Source: Acidobacteriota bacterium
Lineage (GTDB): Bacteria > Acidobacteriota > Holophagae > Holophagales > Holophagaceae
Direction: 5' to 3'
Length of the DNA: 64,000 nucleotides
Assembly: GCA_016213735.1 (NCBI GenBank)
Contig: JACQZU010000012.1
Span: 85,596 to 149,595, forward strand
Shown: positions 1 to 8,623 of the stretch, piece after piece
Position numbering within the stretch: the first letter of the stretch is position 1
Layout of the letters: the number at the start of each line of letters is the position of its first letter
Made by a program: the position numbers and the translations under genes
The notes under the pieces: model-generated
Told to the model about the DNA's origin: nothing
Database searches by the model: none
Seen by the model: only the letters and a program-made list of their open reading frames with translations

Positions 1-1230
1 AATTCGGAGCCGCCCTTGAAAATTTTTCTCCTCTAACAAAAAACTCTGAAACCACATTTCGTGGTCGTCCTCGCGTTCTGTGCGTGGCACTTCAGCACTC
101 TTTGACCAAACCGGCGACGGACTATAAGAAGAAGTCTGTTGATAGAACGGCGACTTGTCAAAAAGTGGATCGCGGAATCTCTCGAAACGTAATTCCACTT
201 CTAGGTTTTTCACCATTCCGTGGTTCGCAATTACTTCAGCAATACAGTAATTGTTTTCACCTATTTCGGTTTCTAAATTGTTTGATAATAATTCTTCTTC
301 GTTTTTCGGATACGCCATTGGAAGGCTCCATGCATATTGATAATAAATCGTATCTTGATTTTTGAATCGCAATCTGGCGTCATTTTTATCATAAAAACTG
401 ACAAACACTTTTCCACCTGTGGATGATTCTTCTCCCACTCGTATCCGAAGTGGTGTTCCAATTCGTTTTGTGTTTGTTTTTCGGCATAAACCTCGAAAAA
501 AACTTGATTCTCGCCTTTTTTCCATGGGGGAACTAATAATTTCTTTCAATGAAGAAAATCCCCCCCTCGGATGAAAAATTTCATGAGGTATTTCACCATT
601 GAAATCATTTTCGAATCTCGAAGCATCCGTGATTAACATAGTTGTAATATTTTGAACAGTTAATGTGCCGTTGGAATAAATTGTAAATATTTTCCTAAGA
701 TTCGTTTGTGTATACGGGGGACCAGGAAAGAGTAATGGAGTTCCAATACCTGCAAGAAGTTCTGGAATTTTTTTCATGTATGTGATAAATTTTTCTTTAT
801 CATCGTTGAGGGTTTCGCGTTTAAAAGGAATGAGTTCTAATCCACCAATAGTGATGAGTGCAAGGTCTCTTGGATCTACGCCTTCTTCGTAGAAACCACA
901 AATGAGTTTATTCGTATTATAAAAAAATCCAATTGCTGAAGCGGCCTCACAAAGAACAAATTGAGAAGGTAACCAATGTTTTGATGTTTCATCGCGATGC
1001 CGCTTGGTAAAGATTGCAACGAGGCAAGAGCAATCTGCAATGTCGGCCTTGATTTTTTCGTCAATGCGCATGGGAATAGGTTTCGAACCGGCCAGCACTT
1101 GGTATGAGAGAGAACGCGACTTGATGAGTTCAATAAACCAACTTGCAACATCCAAATCACTTTTAGTCTCTCCTGGTGGCGGCGTCTTTTCGTACGAGTA
1201 CGCCACGAAGACTGGAATTCGATCACTCAT
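1..1230 (-). CDS. TIR-like domain protein, 3' end cut off by window edge
   Basis: Reading the minus strand from ATG at 1230 gives an open frame of 410 codons that reaches base 1 with no stop, so the gene continues beyond the window. The start MSDRIPVFVAYSYEK, followed by an acidic and aromatic helix region, then IKADIADCSCLVAIFTKR and a WLPSQFVLCEAASA segment, follows the pattern of TIR-type domains (FISYS, then a region of the type 'cs.liVvlSp.y..S.Wc..El'). Residues beyond about 170 form an unassigned region rich in aromatic and charged residues. A GGAGCAGGT stretch precedes the ATG, and a stop in the same frame lies 21 bases upstream. Base composition is much poorer in GC than the rest of the chromosome. 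The gene lies 250 bp downstream of a large ATPase on the same strand. TIR assignment is from motif pattern only; the effector function (NAD hydrolysis or signalling) is inference. Confidence 0.75.
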   Translation of the reverse strand, partial: MSDRIPVFVAYSYEKTPPPGETKSDLDVASWFIELIKSRSLSYQVLAGSKPIPMRIDEKIKADIADCSCLVAIFTKRHRDETSKHWLPSQFVLCEAASAIGFFYNTNKLICGFYEEGVDPRDLALITIGGLELIPFKRETLNDDKEKFITYMKKIPELLAGIGTPLLFPGPPYTQTNLRKIFTIYSNGTLTVQNITTMLITDASRFENDFNGEIPHEIFHPRGGFSSLKEIISSPMEKRRESSFFRGLCRKTNTKRIGTPLRIRVGEESSTGGKVFVSFYDKNDARLRFKNQDTIYYQYAWSLPMAYPKNEEELLSNNLETEIGENNYCIAEVIANHGMVKNLEVELRFERFRDPLFDKSPFYQQTSSYSPSPVWSKSAEVPRTEREDDHEMWFQSFLLEEKNFQGRLRI

Positions 1231-1480
1231 ACCTGCTCCCGGTTTTTCATCCTATTGCGATACCATTTTCGCCTACTGTAGCATTTTTTCGAGGAAAAGG
1301 AAAAGTATTGGCTTTCATCATGACTTACTCCTCCGCGAAGGTGGGAAAAAATTTTGGGTGGCAACTTCGGTCGGGAAGTGGTCCGTCCTTCTTCCGTTTT
1401 GAGGTCACATCCATTGGCATCTACACCAATTGGTCCACTTGGGAATGACGGTGCGGTGGAATATCACGCAATTGTGTTGG
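1231..1480. other. Gap between ATPase and TIR-like gene
   Basis: No convincing gene. The minus strand carries a 24-codon ORF (1321 to 1247) behind a strong GGAGGAG Shine-Dalgarno sequence, ending just before the TIR-like gene. It could be a small leader or coupling peptide, but nothing else supports it. No terminator hairpin is obvious, so the ATPase and TIR-like gene may be co-transcribed. Confidence 0.4.
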
Positions 1481-4400
1481 CTAAACAATCTCCGAGTCTC
1501 TAGCAGACCATTCAGAACACGAGCGATGTATTTGGTTATGAGTTTGATAGATCCGATGCCTTGCAGGATTGGGAATCACCTCGTGACCTTCCATCTTCTT
1601 AAGCCAGTCCCGTTCTCCCCAGTTGCACCAGACCAAGACTTGGCGCGTATCTTTCAGGTAACGCCGAAGAAGGTCGGCACGGACGTACAAGAGGCTGTGC
1701 CGATCTCCCTTCCATCCGTCCCCGGCCTCTCGATAGAGAGTTCCGGGCTTGCCCATTGAATCGTAGAAATCGATCTCGCGATTTTTGCTGGCCAAGCCAA
1801 GGCGCTGAATCAAGCTGGGCGCGGGGAGATCGAAGCCCGAGAATTCGTTGTGCGACGAATGGTACGACTCCCAGCCAAAGTGAATGAACGGAAGCTCGAG
1901 GCGTATGCCGGGGACGTGCCGCATTTCCGGAGTCGGGCCGAGTTGTAGCTCGACAAATGAAATTCCTGTCTCCTTTCCTTCGTCAGATGACAACCTAATC
2001 TTGACGGTGGCAGGTGGAGTCTTCTCTTTCGGATACACGCGTTCGTATCGATCGAACGCCTGCGCGATTTGTCGACGGTACCGGCCGTTCGGCTGGAATA
2101 GGTGCCGCGCATAGTTCTGACGGCGCCCAGCCTCCCCCGCGTAGAGATAGTGTTCAGTGGCTCCTTCGGGGATCTCAAAATTCCCGGGGTACTCCGCCGC
2201 AAGGAACTTCGCCCTAATACTGCGCACATCTCTGCGCGTGATGAACACTCCGCGCAAGAAGGCAAAGAGCTCTCGATCGTGACTCTCGTCGGCGCCGCGA
2301 ACGAACCCTTCCACGAGCACCCACTCACCTGGGTTTCCGTTGATCTCAGGTACCACGAGCAACGGATCCCACTTCGGTGTGAAACCTCCCTCGACCCAGG
2401 CTTCGGTGTCAATGCCCGGGTCGCCAAACAGGTCCGGAATTGGTGGCGTCCAGTCGGGCGGCCTCTTCGGGAAACTTGGATCAACTCCGCAATCAGATGT
2501 TCTCTCACCGAGGCGCCAATCCGGCAGCTTTCTTGTGGCCTCCCGCTCGCCCCACATTTCGAAAAAGGCTATCCACGAGTACTTTTTCCCGTACCGATCC
2601 ACCTTCTCCTGATCGCGTGCATTCCATGATGTATTGCCGATCTCACTATCGGCTTCTTTGAATCGCTCTGCGCGGTACCCCAGGTCGAACATGCGTCGTT
2701 CGATCTTCGCGCGGACCTGGACGTAGTCTGGCTTCTTGTCGTCGTAGTTCGCTCGGTTGGGTACCAAGCGTCCTATCGTGTAGTTGCCAAAATCCATTTG
2801 AATAGCATGACCAATGGCTTCTTTCACGGCTGGATCAGGCGTGCCGTCACTCGCAAATGTCGAAGGCGTGTTCGGAAACGGCGCGGTAAGATTCCGGCTA
2901 GCGGTTTTGGGTAGCGCGACGCAATCCTCACGCTGGGCAATCTGGATGATGCCGAGCGCGTAATCTCGCATTAGGGTGTGGTGGGTTGCATTGCGCGCAC
3001 CGGGTCCAAACATCTTTCGACACAGGGTTTTCGCAAGATCCCCGAGTAGAGGTCGAAACGTCGGCGCCGCCTCCGAGTCCACCAGGGACAAGGTCGTCCC
3101 GTACGCAGCCGCCAACATGCGTTCCGGCACATAAGGATCATTGAATCCAAGGCTCGTCACGACGTGGGTGAAAAGCACTTCGGGAAACCTTTCGCCGATC
3201 AACACAAGTGCCTTTGTCGCCAGGTCGCGGTCACTGCGAACAACCGTTGTAAGGACCAGGGAGAGCAGTACAACAAGCTCCGTCGCAGAGCGCTGCGTCA
3301 TGTTCACTGCGTTGAGCTTGTCCGCCCAGGTCAGTAGCCGGTGAATGGTGGGCGACGCGTACCGTCGCCGAAGATATTCGGACCACTGAAGATCGCGGTC
3401 CGGCATCGGATAGCGCGCCAGGAAATCGTACAGACGCCTTGCGTGGTAAGGGTGCTTTGGCTTGGTCGAGACGGCGGCCAACGCATCAACCATTTGCTCC
3501 CACGCCCGCGACCCGGCGTTCAGATACTGATTGATGACGGACCGCGTACCCTCGGTGAATGCTGCAGGGTCGCGCCAAAACATGCCTTCGATGAATGGGT
3601 CGAAGTAGGCATTCAAGTTTTGGGCCCGTTTGGGCAACACGAAGAACAGTTCGCGCTGCTTGGACGGGAGTCGCTTCCCCACGCGATGGGGAAATTCGGT
3701 AATCAGCGCCTGCGCCCAGCCCGGTTCCACGTATTGTCGGTAGTAGTGATTGGATATCCGGAAGATCCGCGAGAGCGGCGATTTGGCCGTGAAGCTTCGT
3801 TTGATGGTTGCAGCCGATGAAACATCGAGATGCGTCTTTAGCAAATGTCGTGCGACCAAGTGATCACTGAATCGTTGATAGGGAAGACGAAAGACGACCC
3901 GAGACTTCACCCCGGTGTTTGTCGAGTACCAGACGGCGTCCTCTTCGATGAGGCCGTTTGTCCGTAGAACGTCAAGGAGTTGTCGCCGTTGTGACGGTCT
4001 CAATGCCGGGTAGTTGGCTGCGATGATGCGATCAGCCTCAGATGGGCGAACATAGCCACGCAGATTCGCTGCAATGCATGGCGCGAAGCCGGCGAGGCGC
4101 CTGTCAGTGATTTGATCACTTCCCTTCAGCAGCCCCCAGCACCCCCTGGCCCTCAGCCCATATTCGCGCTCAATCGGCTCACCGACCCGATTGACGAACG
4201 ACTCGAGGACGAAAGTCATTCCCTTTTGACCCGAGGCTATGCCTGCAAAACCCTTTGCCAGCTTCTTACCTGTAAGGTCTTGGAGTGATTGGCAGATCAG
4301 CTTTAGGGTGAGTGGCCGTGAGAATTCTCTGTCCAGTAGCGGTACTTCAGGCAACGGCAGGTTGAAATACTGGAAGAAGGCTGCCTGAGCGTCGAATCCT

Positions 4401-5398
4401 TTATCATCAAATCCGAAATGAATGACCTTATGAAATTTCTCTAGGTCTTTATGCGCGATCGCGAGGTGCTCAAACGGTGTCCGGCATGTGACGATCAGGC
4501 CAATGTTCGGGCGGCCTGCAACGAGCGCTTGCACACTGGCAACGGCTTCCCGCCATTCACGACGACTACCTTCGTTTACACCCTCTAGGATGACGATGCC
4601 GCGCTCTCTGTTATCGTGGGCCAATTCTTCAAGTTGATCGAACACCTCAACTGTCGTGCGCCCGGCTTCAATCCGCGCACAAATTTCTGCAACAACACCG
4701 CCTTGGAAGTTCTTGGCAAGAACAAGAATAGTGGCTTGGCCGCGACCGATTCGGTCTTGCGTGACATCGCACATCAGATGTGTCTTACCTGTGCCCCACT
4801 CACCGCTTACCAGGAGTTGAGGATCGAACAGGACTTTGAACGCCGCGCTCTGGATGAACTCCTTCTCGTTATTAACAACGGCCAAACATTGACCAATAGC
4901 GTTCATGTTGCCGCGGATAGTGTTACGTGCAGAGGAGTTGTCGTTGTCTCTGCTGGCAGGCTGCAGCTTGCGCTCCTCCGCACGCCAGTGCGCCATATCC
5001 GCAACTAGCTCGGATTCAATTCCGGAGAGTCGATCCAACCACTCTTCTCCGGCCCCAGCGTCGCGCGCACGCAGGCGGTCCATCATCGGCAACAAGAAGG
5101 CTCGGGCATCGTCCACTCGCACCTGAATTGAATTAGGCCGCTGACTGCAGTGCTTTGCAAAGTCCCAATCCTTGGAAAACGCATCCAAGATCGACTGGAA
5201 TCTCGCAAGAGCGCCTTCCCCGCAGGCGAGGTTTTCAATTGCGGTGAAGAGTGATTCGATCTTTAGATTTGGCGCGTGTGGATCCATCCCTGGCGAATAT
5301 CTTTGCCCGGCTTGGCGGATCTGATCCCTGCAGAGACTTTTCAGCGCTGCCAAGAAGGATTCGTGAGCGGGAGACATTGCCACACTATTTGAGGGCAC
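1481..5398 (-). CDS. Large STAND/NACHT-like P-loop ATPase, candidate defence protein
   Basis: A 1305-residue protein. Residues 1-190 are helical with no recognised domain. A Walker A GEWGTGKT lies at about 199-206, a Walker B-like GIVILEGVNEG at about 267-277, and a sensor-like IVTCRTP at about 302-308. This order is typical of NACHT/STAND NTPases. The long remainder (about 380-1305) is helical, then aromatic-rich, and would be the sensor or repeat part; I do not recognise a named family. The longest frame starts at GTG 5398; an ATG at 5377 (residue 8) is equally plausible, and neither has a clear Shine-Dalgarno sequence. GC content lies between that of the TIR-like gene and the host. Size, ATPase type and a TIR-like neighbour suggest an anti-phage module in which the ATPase senses and the TIR protein acts. 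That role is inference. Confidence 0.7.
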   Translation of the reverse strand: MPSNSVAMSPAHESFLAALKSLCRDQIRQAGQRYSPGMDPHAPNLKIESLFTAIENLACGEGALARFQSILDAFSKDWDFAKHCSQRPNSIQVRVDDARAFLLPMMDRLRARDAGAGEEWLDRLSGIESELVADMAHWRAEERKLQPASRDNDNSSARNTIRGNMNAIGQCLAVVNNEKEFIQSAAFKVLFDPQLLVSGEWGTGKTHLMCDVTQDRIGRGQATILVLAKNFQGGVVAEICARIEAGRTTVEVFDQLEELAHDNRERGIVILEGVNEGSRREWREAVASVQALVAGRPNIGLIVTCRTPFEHLAIAHKDLEKFHKVIHFGFDDKGFDAQAAFFQYFNLPLPEVPLLDREFSRPLTLKLICQSLQDLTGKKLAKGFAGIASGQKGMTFVLESFVNRVGEPIEREYGLRARGCWGLLKGSDQITDRRLAGFAPCIAANLRGYVRPSEADRIIAANYPALRPSQRRQLLDVLRTNGLIEEDAVWYSTNTGVKSRVVFRLPYQRFSDHLVARHLLKTHLDVSSAATIKRSFTAKSPLSRIFRISNHYYRQYVEPGWAQALITEFPHRVGKRLPSKQRELFFVLPKRAQNLNAYFDPFIEGMFWRDPAAFTEGTRSVINQYLNAGSRAWEQMVDALAAVSTKPKHPYHARRLYDFLARYPMPDRDLQWSEYLRRRYASPTIHRLLTWADKLNAVNMTQRSATELVVLLSLVLTTVVRSDRDLATKALVLIGERFPEVLFTHVVTSLGFNDPYVPERMLAAAYGTTLSLVDSEAAPTFRPLLGDLAKTLCRKMFGPGARNATHHTLMRDYALGIIQIAQREDCVALPKTASRNLTAPFPNTPSTFASDGTPDPAVKEAIGHAIQMDFGNYTIGRLVPNRANYDDKKPDYVQVRAKIERRMFDLGYRAERFKEADSEIGNTSWNARDQEKVDRYGKKYSWIAFFEMWGEREATRKLPDWRLGERTSDCGVDPSFPKRPPDWTPPIPDLFGDPGIDTEAWVEGGFTPKWDPLLVVPEINGNPGEWVLVEGFVRGADESHDRELFAFLRGVFITRRDVRSIRAKFLAAEYPGNFEIPEGATEHYLYAGEAGRRQNYARHLFQPNGRYRRQIAQAFDRYERVYPKEKTPPATVKIRLSSDEGKETGISFVELQLGPTPEMRHVPGIRLELPFIHFGWESYHSSHNEFSGFDLPAPSLIQRLGLASKNREIDFYDSMGKPGTLYREAGDGWKGDRHSLLYVRADLLRRYLKDTRQVLVWCNWGERDWLKKMEGHEVIPNPARHRIYQTHNQIHRSCSEWSARDSEIV

Positions 5399-5563
5399 AC
5401 TCTAGGCACGGAGGCCACAAGGCAAATCGGCTATTTAAGAACCGAGCACGAGTATCGCGTAGTCATAATCAATTCATACCATATCACACATGTACCCCGA
5501 CATCAGCTATCAACCCGTCAGAAGGAGGCTTCGACCAGATCCACTGGCCCGGCCAAAGGTCTC

Positions 5564-6769
5564 CTAATCCGACGTCATGATGAAGAGCGGGGCCATCTCG
5601 AAGATGTTGTGGTAGTGGGGCCGCAGGCGCTCGGTGCTGTAGAAGCGCTCCACGTTCACGAGCTTCTTGCTGCTGGTGATCACGTCCAGGGGCACGTTGT
5701 CGTAGCGGCCGTTGCGCAGCACCACCAGGCGGCCGTGGACGCCCTTCATGATCAGGTCCAGGGCCAGGTTCCCGAAGGCCATGGGGACGATGGAGTCGAT
5801 GGCGTCGGGGTCGCCGCCTCGAACCAGGTAGCCCAGCTTCTGGGTGATGGTGTTCACCGTCCGGCCCTTGTTGAACTTCGGGGAGAGCTGCTGGAGGTGG
5901 GCGGAGACCAGGTCCCCGATACCCCCCAGCTTGGCGTGGCCGAAGGCGTCGGTGGCCTGGTCGGAGAAGACCATCTCCCCGCCGCGGAACATGGCGCCCT
6001 CGGAGACCAGGGCGATGGCGTAGCGGCTGGGGTTGCGGTTCCGGTCCTCCACCAGCAGTTCCGTCAGCTGCTCGATGTCGAACCTGTGCTCGGGGATCAC
6101 GCAGCGGTTGGCCGAGCCCGCCATGGTGGGCAGCATGGCGGTGAAGCCCGCGTAGCGCCCGAAGACCTCCAGCACCAGGAAGCGCTCGTGGGAGCCGGCG
6201 CTGGTGCGCAGGCGGTTGGTCATCTCGATGGTGCGGGTGACGCAGGTGCTGAAGCCGATGCAGTAGTCCGTGCCCGGGACGTCGTTGTCCATGGTCTTGG
6301 GGATGGCCACGACCTTGAAACCTTCGCGGTAGAGCCGGACCGCGACGCTGAGGGTGTCGTCCCCGCCGATGGGGATCAGGTGGTCGATGCCAAGGAAGTC
6401 CAGGTTCTGGAGCACCTCGGGGATGAGGTCGTTCACCTTCCCGGTGTAGCGGTCCGCCAGGTGGGGCGGCACATCCTCCTTTCTCACGGACATGGGGTTG
6501 GTCCGGGAGCTGTGGAGGAAGGTGCCACCGGTGCGCCCTGCCCGGGCCACCACCTCGGAGGTGAGCACCTGGGCGTGCTCGCTGTTGTCCGCCTGGGGGT
6601 CCCGCACCAGGTTCACCAGACCTGCCCAGCCCCGGCGGATGCCGATGACGCGGTAGCCTTCCGCCAGCGCCCGGATGGTGACCGCCCGGATGGCGGGGTT
6701 GAGGCCCGGCACGTCCCCCCCGCCGGTCAGGATGCCGATGGTGCCTCGGGCGTGCTGGGCTGCTGGCAT
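5564..6769 (-). CDS. pfp: 6-phosphofructokinase, pyrophosphate-dependent type predicted
   Basis: A 401-residue glycolytic kinase phosphorylating fructose 6-phosphate to the 1,6-bisphosphate. The N-terminal GILTGGGDVPGLNPAIR is the phosphofructokinase nucleotide/PPi loop. Two positions separate ATP from PPi enzymes. ATP enzymes have GGDG and PGTIDND; this protein has GGDD (135-138) and PKTMDND (157-163), the acidic and lysine forms typical of PPi-dependent enzymes (EC 2.7.1.90), which work reversibly. The start was set at ATG 6769 (MPAAQHARG) because the frame upstream is a low-complexity extension overlapping the divergent epimerase. The gene is divergent from that epimerase, with 67 bp between starts. 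Family certain; phosphoryl donor inferred from two residues. Confidence 0.9.
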   Translation of the reverse strand: MPAAQHARGTIGILTGGGDVPGLNPAIRAVTIRALAEGYRVIGIRRGWAGLVNLVRDPQADNSEHAQVLTSEVVARAGRTGGTFLHSSRTNPMSVRKEDVPPHLADRYTGKVNDLIPEVLQNLDFLGIDHLIPIGGDDTLSVAVRLYREGFKVVAIPKTMDNDVPGTDYCIGFSTCVTRTIEMTNRLRTSAGSHERFLVLEVFGRYAGFTAMLPTMAGSANRCVIPEHRFDIEQLTELLVEDRNRNPSRYAIALVSEGAMFRGGEMVFSDQATDAFGHAKLGGIGDLVSAHLQQLSPKFNKGRTVNTITQKLGYLVRGGDPDAIDSIVPMAFGNLALDLIMKGVHGRLVVLRNGRYDNVPLDVITSSKKLVNVERFYSTERLRPHYHNIFEMAPLFIMTSD

Positions 6770-6836
6770 GGGCCCTCCCTCCCCCGATTCTACAATTCCC
6801 TCCCAGGCGGCCCCCCCGACCCTCCATCCTGGAAGG

Positions 6837-7928
6837 ATGAACGACGCCTTCCGGATCGCCTCCATCGCCGTCCACCCCCTGCGGCCGCCCCTCAAGGCGC
6901 CCTTCCGGATCGCCAGCGGGGGCGTGGATTCCCTGGAGAACCTCGCGGTCTCCGTGCGCCTGGAGGGCGGGGCGGTGGGCTGGGGGGAGATCTCCACCCT
7001 GCCGGGCGTGACCCACGAGGACGGGGCCTCGGCCCGGCAGGCGGCCGAGGCGGAGGCCGTGCTCCTGGGAGGGGGAACCATCCTTTCCTGGCGCCGCCTG
7101 GCCCGGGAAATGGCCGAGCGGCGGCCCCGCGATTCCTCGGTGCGGGCAGGCTTCGAGATGGCGATCCTGGATGCCCTGGCCAAGCAGGCGGGCCTGCCCC
7201 TCTTCGCATTCTTGGGCGGAGCCGCGGACACCCTGGAGACCGACATCACCATCCCCATCTGCCCGCCGGAGGAGGCGGAACGCCTGGCCCGGCACTACCG
7301 CGGCGAGGGCTTCCGGACCATCAAAGTGAAGATCGGCCTGGACCTCTCGGGGGACATCCCCCGGCTGTCGGCCATCCGCCGCGGCTTTCCGGACTGCCGC
7401 CTGGTGCTGGACGCCAACGCCGGCTACACCGTGGAGGAGGCCTTCCGGGCCCTGGCGGAACTCCGGGCCGCCGGCATGGAGCCCGCCCTCCTGGAGCAGC
7501 CGGTGGCCCGGGAGGACTGGGAGGGGATGGCGAAGCTCACCCGGGAGGCCGGGGTGCCCGTGGCGGCGGACGAGTCCTGCCGGGGGCCCGCCGACGCCCT
7601 GAGGATCGTCCGGGAGCGCGCGGCCTCGGTGGTGAACATCAAGCTGGCCAAGTGCGGCGTGGCCCAGGCCCTGGAGATTGCCGCCATCGCCGGGGCCGGG
7701 GGCCTGGGGCTCATGGTGGGGGGCATGGTGGAGACCCGCCTGGCCATGGGCTTCAGCGCCCACTTCGCCGCGGGCCTGGGGGGCTTCGACTGGATCGACC
7801 TGGACACTCCGGTGCTTCTGGCGGAGGACTGGATCTCCGGGGGGCCCCGGATCCGGCAGGCCCGCTACCGGCTGGACCCGGGCGTCCCCGGACACGGGGG
7901 GGAACTGGCCCCGGCCTCCCCGAGGTAG
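6837..7928 (+). CDS. Dipeptide epimerase (enolase superfamily, L-Ala-D/L-Glu type)
   Basis: A 363-residue member of the muconate-lactonizing subgroup of the enolase superfamily. Visible catalytic elements in order: a KVK motif in FRTIKVKIG (lysine acid/base), LVLDANAGY (first metal Asp), LLEQPVA (metal Glu), VAADESC (metal Asp) and VVNIKLAKCG (second lysine acid/base). This set fits dipeptide epimerases such as YcjG/YkfB, which epimerise L-Ala-D-Glu from murein recycling. Substrate within the subgroup cannot be fixed by eye. Start at ATG 6837, close behind GGAAGG. Its last 64 bp overlap the 3' end of livF on the opposite strand. Confidence 0.85.
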   Translation: MNDAFRIASIAVHPLRPPLKAPFRIASGGVDSLENLAVSVRLEGGAVGWGEISTLPGVTHEDGASARQAAEAEAVLLGGGTILSWRRLAREMAERRPRDSSVRAGFEMAILDALAKQAGLPLFAFLGGAADTLETDITIPICPPEEAERLARHYRGEGFRTIKVKIGLDLSGDIPRLSAIRRGFPDCRLVLDANAGYTVEEAFRALAELRAAGMEPALLEQPVAREDWEGMAKLTREAGVPVAADESCRGPADALRIVRERAASVVNIKLAKCGVAQALEIAAIAGAGGLGLMVGGMVETRLAMGFSAHFAAGLGGFDWIDLDTPVLLAEDWISGGPRIRQARYRLDPGVPGHGGELAPASPR

Positions 7929-8623
7929 GCCTCCCGGACCCTCGGATGGCCGGCCAGCTCCGCGGCCGGGCCCTCCAGGACGATCCGGCCGTTCTCCAGC
8001 ACGCAGCCCCGGTGGGCGATCTTCAGGGCCATGTGGGCGTTCTGCTCCACGAGGAGCAGGGTGGTGCCCTCCGCGTTGATCTCCTGGAAGGCCCGGAAGA
8101 CCTCCCGCACCAGGAGGGGCGACAGCCCCATGGAGGGCTCGTCCAGGAGGAGGAGGCGGCAGCCGGTCATGAGGGCCCGCCCCACCGCGAGCATCTGCTG
8201 CTCCCCGCCGGAGAGGGTGCCGCCCGCCTGGGTCCGCCGCTCGGCCAGGCGGGGGAAGAGCCGGAACACGCGCCGGGTGGCCTCCTCCACGTGGCGGCGC
8301 TCCCGGCGGGTCCAGGTGGCCAGGGCCAGGTTCTCCTGCACGGTGAGGCTCGGGAAGATCCCCCGCCCTTCGGGGACGTGGGCCACCCCCAGGGCCACGA
8401 GTTCATGGGCCGGGGTGGCCCGGACGCTCCGCCCTCCCAGGAGGATGTCCCCCCCCTGGAGGGGAAGCATGCGGGACACGGCCCGGAGGATCGTGGACTT
8501 CCCCGCCCCGTTGGCGCCCAGGAGGGAGACGATCTCGCCCTCCCGGACTTCCAGGTCCACCCCGTGGAGGGCGCGGATGGCGCCGTAGGCCACGGACACC
8601 TGCTCCAGGCGGAGGAGGCTCAT
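7865..8623 (-). CDS. livF: Branched-chain amino acid ABC transporter ATP-binding protein
   Basis: A 252-residue ABC ATPase, the second of the two in a Liv transporter. Walker A GANGAGKST, signature LSGGEQQ and Walker B LLLLDEPSMGLSP are present, and HVPEGRGIFPSLTV is the Q-loop region characteristic of LivF. ATG 8623 overlaps the stop of livG as ATGA, which implies translational coupling. It is the last gene of the livKHMGF cluster. The 3' end runs 64 bp into the convergent dipeptide epimerase gene. Confidence 0.95.
   Translation of the reverse strand: MSLLRLEQVSVAYGAIRALHGVDLEVREGEIVSLLGANGAGKSTILRAVSRMLPLQGGDILLGGRSVRATPAHELVALGVAHVPEGRGIFPSLTVQENLALATWTRRERRHVEEATRRVFRLFPRLAERRTQAGGTLSGGEQQMLAVGRALMTGCRLLLLDEPSMGLSPLLVREVFRAFQEINAEGTTLLLVEQNAHMALKIAHRGCVLENGRIVLEGPAAELAGHPRVREAYLGEAGASSPPCPGTPGSSR

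Noticed and set aside
1247..1321. A 24-codon ORF with a strong ribosome-binding site before the TIR-like gene
   Set aside because: The ORF is short and without a recognisable composition or homologue; described in the gap entry but not called as a gene.
1004..1448. Plus-strand open frames of 90-132 codons near the TIR-like gene
   Set aside because: They overlap the continuous minus-strand TIR-like frame or its leader and have no supporting features.
1..5400. Prophage or integrative element carrying the TIR-like/ATPase pair
   Set aside because: No integrase, phage structural gene, tRNA or direct repeat is seen in the window; the pair is treated only as a foreign-looking island with unseen left border.
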